Shown piece after piece: positions 63,663 through 64,000 of a stretch of DNA of 64,000 bases. How positions within the stretch are numbered: the first letter of the stretch is position 1; every line of letters begins with the position of its first letter. Location: positions 992,001 to 1,056,000 of the forward strand of contig NZ_WNXD01000001.1 of assembly GCF_014172375.1 (NCBI RefSeq), written 5' to 3'. The notes beneath the pieces were generated by a model, which saw nothing but the letters and a program-made list of their open reading frames with translations, was not told where the DNA came from and ran no database searches. Position numbers and translations under genes: made by a program. This DNA comes from Pedobacter planticolens. Lineage in GTDB: Bacteria > Bacteroidota > Bacteroidia > Sphingobacteriales > Sphingobacteriaceae.

Positions 63663-63895
63663 TGCCTGAAAGGCGGGGTGGTTATTTACCTCGCAATGAT
63701 GCTACCATCTTACAATCTTTCCAAAACAACAACTCACCGCCAAGAACGAGGACACGCCTTGTAATATCCCGAAGGAGAAAGCAATCCAAACTTCCCTCAC
63801 AATCGTTCAAAAACCATAACCCAAAACAGAATGCAGTTTCAATCCTTATTCTGTTACCGTAAAAATTTTACATTATTAATTTCCACCCTGAGTTT

Positions 63896-63914
63896 CCCTC
63901 TCCTTTGGAGAGGG
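63896..63914. repeat. GC-rich hairpin element, copy 2
   Basis: CCCTCTCC and GGAGAGGG around TTT form an 8-base stem, followed by GTTAGGGGAGAGG. It is a variant of the element at 63646. Confidence 0.75.
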
Positions 63915-63936
63915 GTTAGGGGAGAGGCTTAAATGC

Positions 63937-63966
63937 AAAGGCCTCAACATAACGTCAAGGCCTTTT
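63937..63966. terminator. Hairpin with T-run at the right edge
   Basis: AAAGGCCT (63937-63944) pairs with AGGCCTTT (63958-63965) around a 13-base loop and is followed by T. It looks like the terminator of a gene to the right of the window or a bidirectional one. Confidence 0.65.
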
Positions 63967-64000
63967 ACATCAAAACAAAACAAAATAAACTACTCTAATT

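Larger units (their letters stand above)
63385..64000. other. Gene-poor repeat-rich region at the right edge
   Basis: This 616-base stretch has no gene I can support. It holds several intergenic elements annotated separately and a terminator-like hairpin near the end. Short open frames here are built of the repeats and were rejected. Confidence 0.7.

Noticed and set aside
63638..63862. Open frame of 74 codons near the right edge
   Set aside because: It is composed of the intergenic hairpin repeat and low-complexity residues (RRG, RRRKQ) and has no start context.

Overview
The window reads as chromosome of a free-living or host-associated member of Bacteroidota, most likely Sphingobacteriaceae (Pedobacter-like). 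The reasons are four SusC/SusD outer-membrane pairs, an ECF sigma/FecR/STN-SusC signalling set, a type IX secretion C-terminal domain, AT-rich DNA with TAnnTTTG-type -7 boxes and almost no Shine-Dalgarno sequences, and the short intergenic repeats typical of this group. No rRNA, tRNA, CRISPR array, transposase or integrase was recognised. The species call is inference.

Layout. (1) 1-15530, minus strand: a partial cytochrome-like gene at the edge, an MDR oxidoreductase, then a polysaccharide utilisation locus (PUL A) with two tandem SusC/SusD pairs, a GH36 alpha-galactosidase and a GH95 alpha-L-fucosidase. (2) 15899-17209: a membrane-spanning protein with a putative cytoplasmic DNA-binding domain and periplasmic PKD and lectin-like domains, probably a one-component regulator. 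(3) 17415-23830, plus strand: uronate cluster B with an unassigned propeller-like protein, an MFS transporter, a GH105 unsaturated uronyl hydrolase and a DUF2264 (possibly GH154) protein. (4) 23924-26581: an isolated type IX cargo protein between two look-alike terminator hairpins. (5) 26759-38976, minus strand: PUL C, encoding MFS transporter, ECF sigma, FecR, STN-type SusC, SusD, FAD oxidoreductase, clan GH-A lipoprotein and Ig-like lipoprotein. (6) 39120-41522: small unrelated genes and an intergenic stretch with phased repeats. (7) 41636-60384: a GntR/FadR-type regulator and a divergent sialoglycan locus with SusC/SusD, sialate lyase, mutarotase, MFS transporter, two-domain sialate O-acetylesterase, AGE epimerase, EamA transporter, GH33 sialidase, GH20 hexosaminidase and GH2 beta-galactosidase. 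(8) 60402-64000: housekeeping-type genes and repeat-rich intergenic DNA.

How the parts work together. In the sialoglycan locus the order of attack can be read directly. The esterase removes O-acetyl groups and the sialidase releases Neu5Ac. GH2 and GH20 then trim the exposed galactose and N-acetylhexosamine. Neu5Ac is imported by SusCD and the MFS porter, equilibrated by the mutarotase, split by the lyase to ManNAc and pyruvate, and ManNAc is epimerised to GlcNAc. No amino-sugar kinase lies in the window. A shared inverted-repeat motif in front of both the regulator and the SusC gene is a candidate operator. Cluster B and PUL C carry sister MFS transporters and may handle related uronic-acid products.

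The least understood parts are the 797-residue protein of cluster B, the HTH-TM-PKD-lectin regulator, and the FAD oxidoreductase/GH-A pair of PUL C.
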